Source: Planctomycetota bacterium
GTDB lineage: Bacteria; JAJVIF01; JAPKYR01
NCBI GenBank assembly: GCA_030673355.1
Contig: DAOVJF010000108.1
Location: 1 to 7,671, forward strand
Length of the DNA: 7,671 nt
Reading direction: 5' to 3'
In this document: positions 6,678-7,671 of the stretch, one piece after another
Layout: every line of letters begins with the position of its first letter
Position numbering within the stretch: position 1 is the first letter of the stretch
Position numbers and translations under genes: made by a program
The notes under the pieces: generated by a model
Databases searched by the model: none
The model's input: only the letters and a program-made list of their open reading frames with translations
What the model was told of the DNA's origin: nothing

Positions 6678-7577
6678 TTACCAGCCTCGATTGGCGAGAA
6701 GTTCATCTTCCGGTATCTTTCCGATTTCGAGCCCGGGCATGGCCCTTCCAAGTCCGCGCGAAACTTCCGCGATCACTTTCGGGTCGTTGAAGTAGGTCAC
6801 CGCCCGTACGATGGCCTCGGCACGCGGGGCGGGATCGTCCGACTTGAAAATCCCACTCCCGACAAAAACAGATTCCGCCCCGAGCTGCATCATGAGGGAT
6901 GCGTCGGCAGGAGTGGCGATTCCGCCCGCCGCGAAATTAGGGACGGGAAGTTTTCCTGTTTTCGCAACTTCTTCCACAAGATGAAACGGCGCGCCCATTT
7001 GTTTAGAGCGGCTCATTAGTTCATCTTTATTCATCAGGGAAAGTTCCCGCAATTCTTTTTGGATGAGACGCATGTGGCGAACCGCCTCGACAACATTACC
7101 GGTGCCGGCCTCACCCTTGGTGCGGATCAAAGCCGCCCCTTCACCGATCCGGCGCAGGGCTTCCGCAAGAGATATCGCGCCGCATACAAACGGCACTTTG
7201 AAATCGTGCTTCCAGATATGGTTCTGTTCATCGGCGGGAGTAAGGACTTCCGATTCATCGACGAAATCCACACCGAGCGATTCGAGCACCTGGGCTTCCG
7301 CGAAATGGCCGATGCGGGCTTTCGCCATAACGGGAATGTTTACAGTGTTCTTGATCTCCTCGATTATTTCCGGATCGCTCATACGTGCAACGCCGCCGTC
7401 CCGGCGGATATCCGACGGAACCCTTTCCAGCGCCATGACAGCGCAGGCTCAGGCGTCCTCCGCGGTTCGAGCGTGTTCGCGGTTGACGACGTCCATGGTT
7501 ACGCCGCCCTTTAACATCTCAGCGAGTCCGACCTTAACGGTCCAGCCGCCTGTTTGCTTCTTGTTATCCTCTGACAT
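6678..7577 (-). CDS. pdxS: Pyridoxal 5'-phosphate synthase subunit PdxS, frame interrupted by TGA at codon 43
   Basis: PdxS is the synthase subunit of the DXP-independent vitamin B6 pathway. It builds PLP from ribose 5-phosphate, glyceraldehyde 3-phosphate and ammonia supplied by PdxT. The frame runs from ATG 7577 (SD GGAAGGAG ten bases upstream) to TAA at 6678, about 299 codons, the family's usual length. Family residues by homology to B. subtilis PdxS (numbering offset 5): Asp29 in TMDV, Lys86 in MAKARIGH (ribose 5-phosphate Schiff base) and Lys154 in IRTKGEAGTGN; the C-terminus ends ANRGW. Codon 43 is TGA (7449-7451), where homologues have Gly in AEEAGA; the frame is kept on both sides. 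If real, only restart at ATG 7436 (MALERVP) could give protein, and that form would lack the first barrel strand and Asp29, so it is probably inactive. One wrong base (GGA read as TGA) would explain everything. No pdxT follows. Confidence 0.9.
7449..7451 (-). other. In-frame TGA inside pdxS
   Basis: The minus-strand codons around it read GAC GCC TGA GCC TGC GCT GTC ATG. Upstream codons give AEDA and downstream codons give ACAVMALERVP, both in register with the PdxS family, so a single substitution at a glycine codon is the simplest description. No indel is involved. Confidence 0.95.
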
Positions 7578-7587
7578 TAAAATCAAA

Positions 7588-7595
7588 CTCCTTCC
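7588..7595 (-). promoter_or_regulatory. Strong ribosome binding site of pdxS
   Basis: GGAAGGAG lies ten bases before the ATG at 7577. It marks the true start of pdxS upstream of the TGA and argues that the full-length frame was the functional gene; the internal ATG at 7436 has no comparable site. Confidence 0.75.
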
Positions 7596-7626
7596 AGGTA
7601 CCGACCGGGGCGATTGAGCTTCGGTC

Positions 7627-7656
7627 CGTGTGTAAAATCATTGTAACGGACACACG
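7627..7656. promoter_or_regulatory. Inverted repeat around the pdxS -10 element
   Basis: CGTGTGT (7627-7633) and ACACACG (7650-7656) are exact inverted 7-mers 16 bases apart that enclose the -10 box. This could be an operator for a dimeric repressor, but no regulator is encoded in the window and the family cannot be named. Confidence 0.3.
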
Positions 7657-7669
7657 CAGCGAAAATCAA
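7640..7669 (-). promoter_or_regulatory. Sigma70-type promoter of pdxS and probably the genes after it
   Basis: On the minus strand TTGATT (7664-7669) and TACAAT (7640-7645) are separated by 18 bases. Transcription would begin near 7633, giving a leader of about 55 bases before the pdxS ATG, and could continue through the DUF488 gene into glmU. Confidence 0.5.
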
Positions 7670-7671
7670 TG

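Noticed and set aside
7400..7451. Selenocysteine at the pdxS TGA
   Set aside because: The aligned residue is glycine, not cysteine. Only a weak four-pair hairpin (GCGC...GCGC) directly follows, too close and too short for a convincing bacterial SECIS.
6678..7577. Alternative genetic code with TGA read as glycine
   Set aside because: The TGA sits at a conserved glycine, as in SR1/Gracilibacteria, but none of the many glycines of GlmU, FliO, the lipoprotein or the biotin carboxylase uses TGA. The gene set also does not suit those reduced lineages.

Overview
The window looks like chromosomal DNA from a Gram-negative-type bacterium with intermediate base composition. It encodes a secreted lipoprotein with extracellular beta-domains, a FliO-like flagellar export protein, and the housekeeping enzymes biotin carboxylase, GlmU and PdxS. 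Nothing in it fixes the phylum. The mix of an unfamiliar large lipoprotein and an isolated fliO would suit a poorly sampled environmental lineage, but that is inference.

Layout. 1-726 (minus) is the N-terminal 242 codons of a biotin carboxylase, with an extended -10 promoter near 824-832. 1048-1728 (minus) is a FliO-like protein. 2099-4411 (plus) is a 770-residue lipoprotein with its own promoter and a strong ribosome binding site. 4614-5984 (minus) is GlmU. 6142-6666 (minus) is a DUF488 protein, and 6678-7577 (minus) is PdxS, whose frame is broken by one in-frame TGA at codon 43. pdxS, the DUF488 gene and glmU read in the same direction and probably form one transcription unit behind the promoter at 7640-7669.

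The most unusual content lies between the genes: a family of nested palindromic elements. Three full copies (864-1027, 1774-1940, 6018-6158) and one half copy (4560-4607) occupy most of the intergenic space. Each full copy has a long outer inverted repeat containing a version of ACCAATTC. Inside it is a second palindrome starting GGGGACA and ending TGTCCCC around a variable loop. The arms differ between copies, but the two arms within a copy change together, which suggests the fold matters more than the sequence. Two copies bracket fliO. One copy supplies the last five codons and the stop of the DUF488 gene. The half copy begins just where the inner palindrome would have ended. No transposase is present, so if the elements move they do so in trans. 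They may also act as processing or termination hairpins.

No rRNA, tRNA, CRISPR array, integrase or complete insertion sequence was found.
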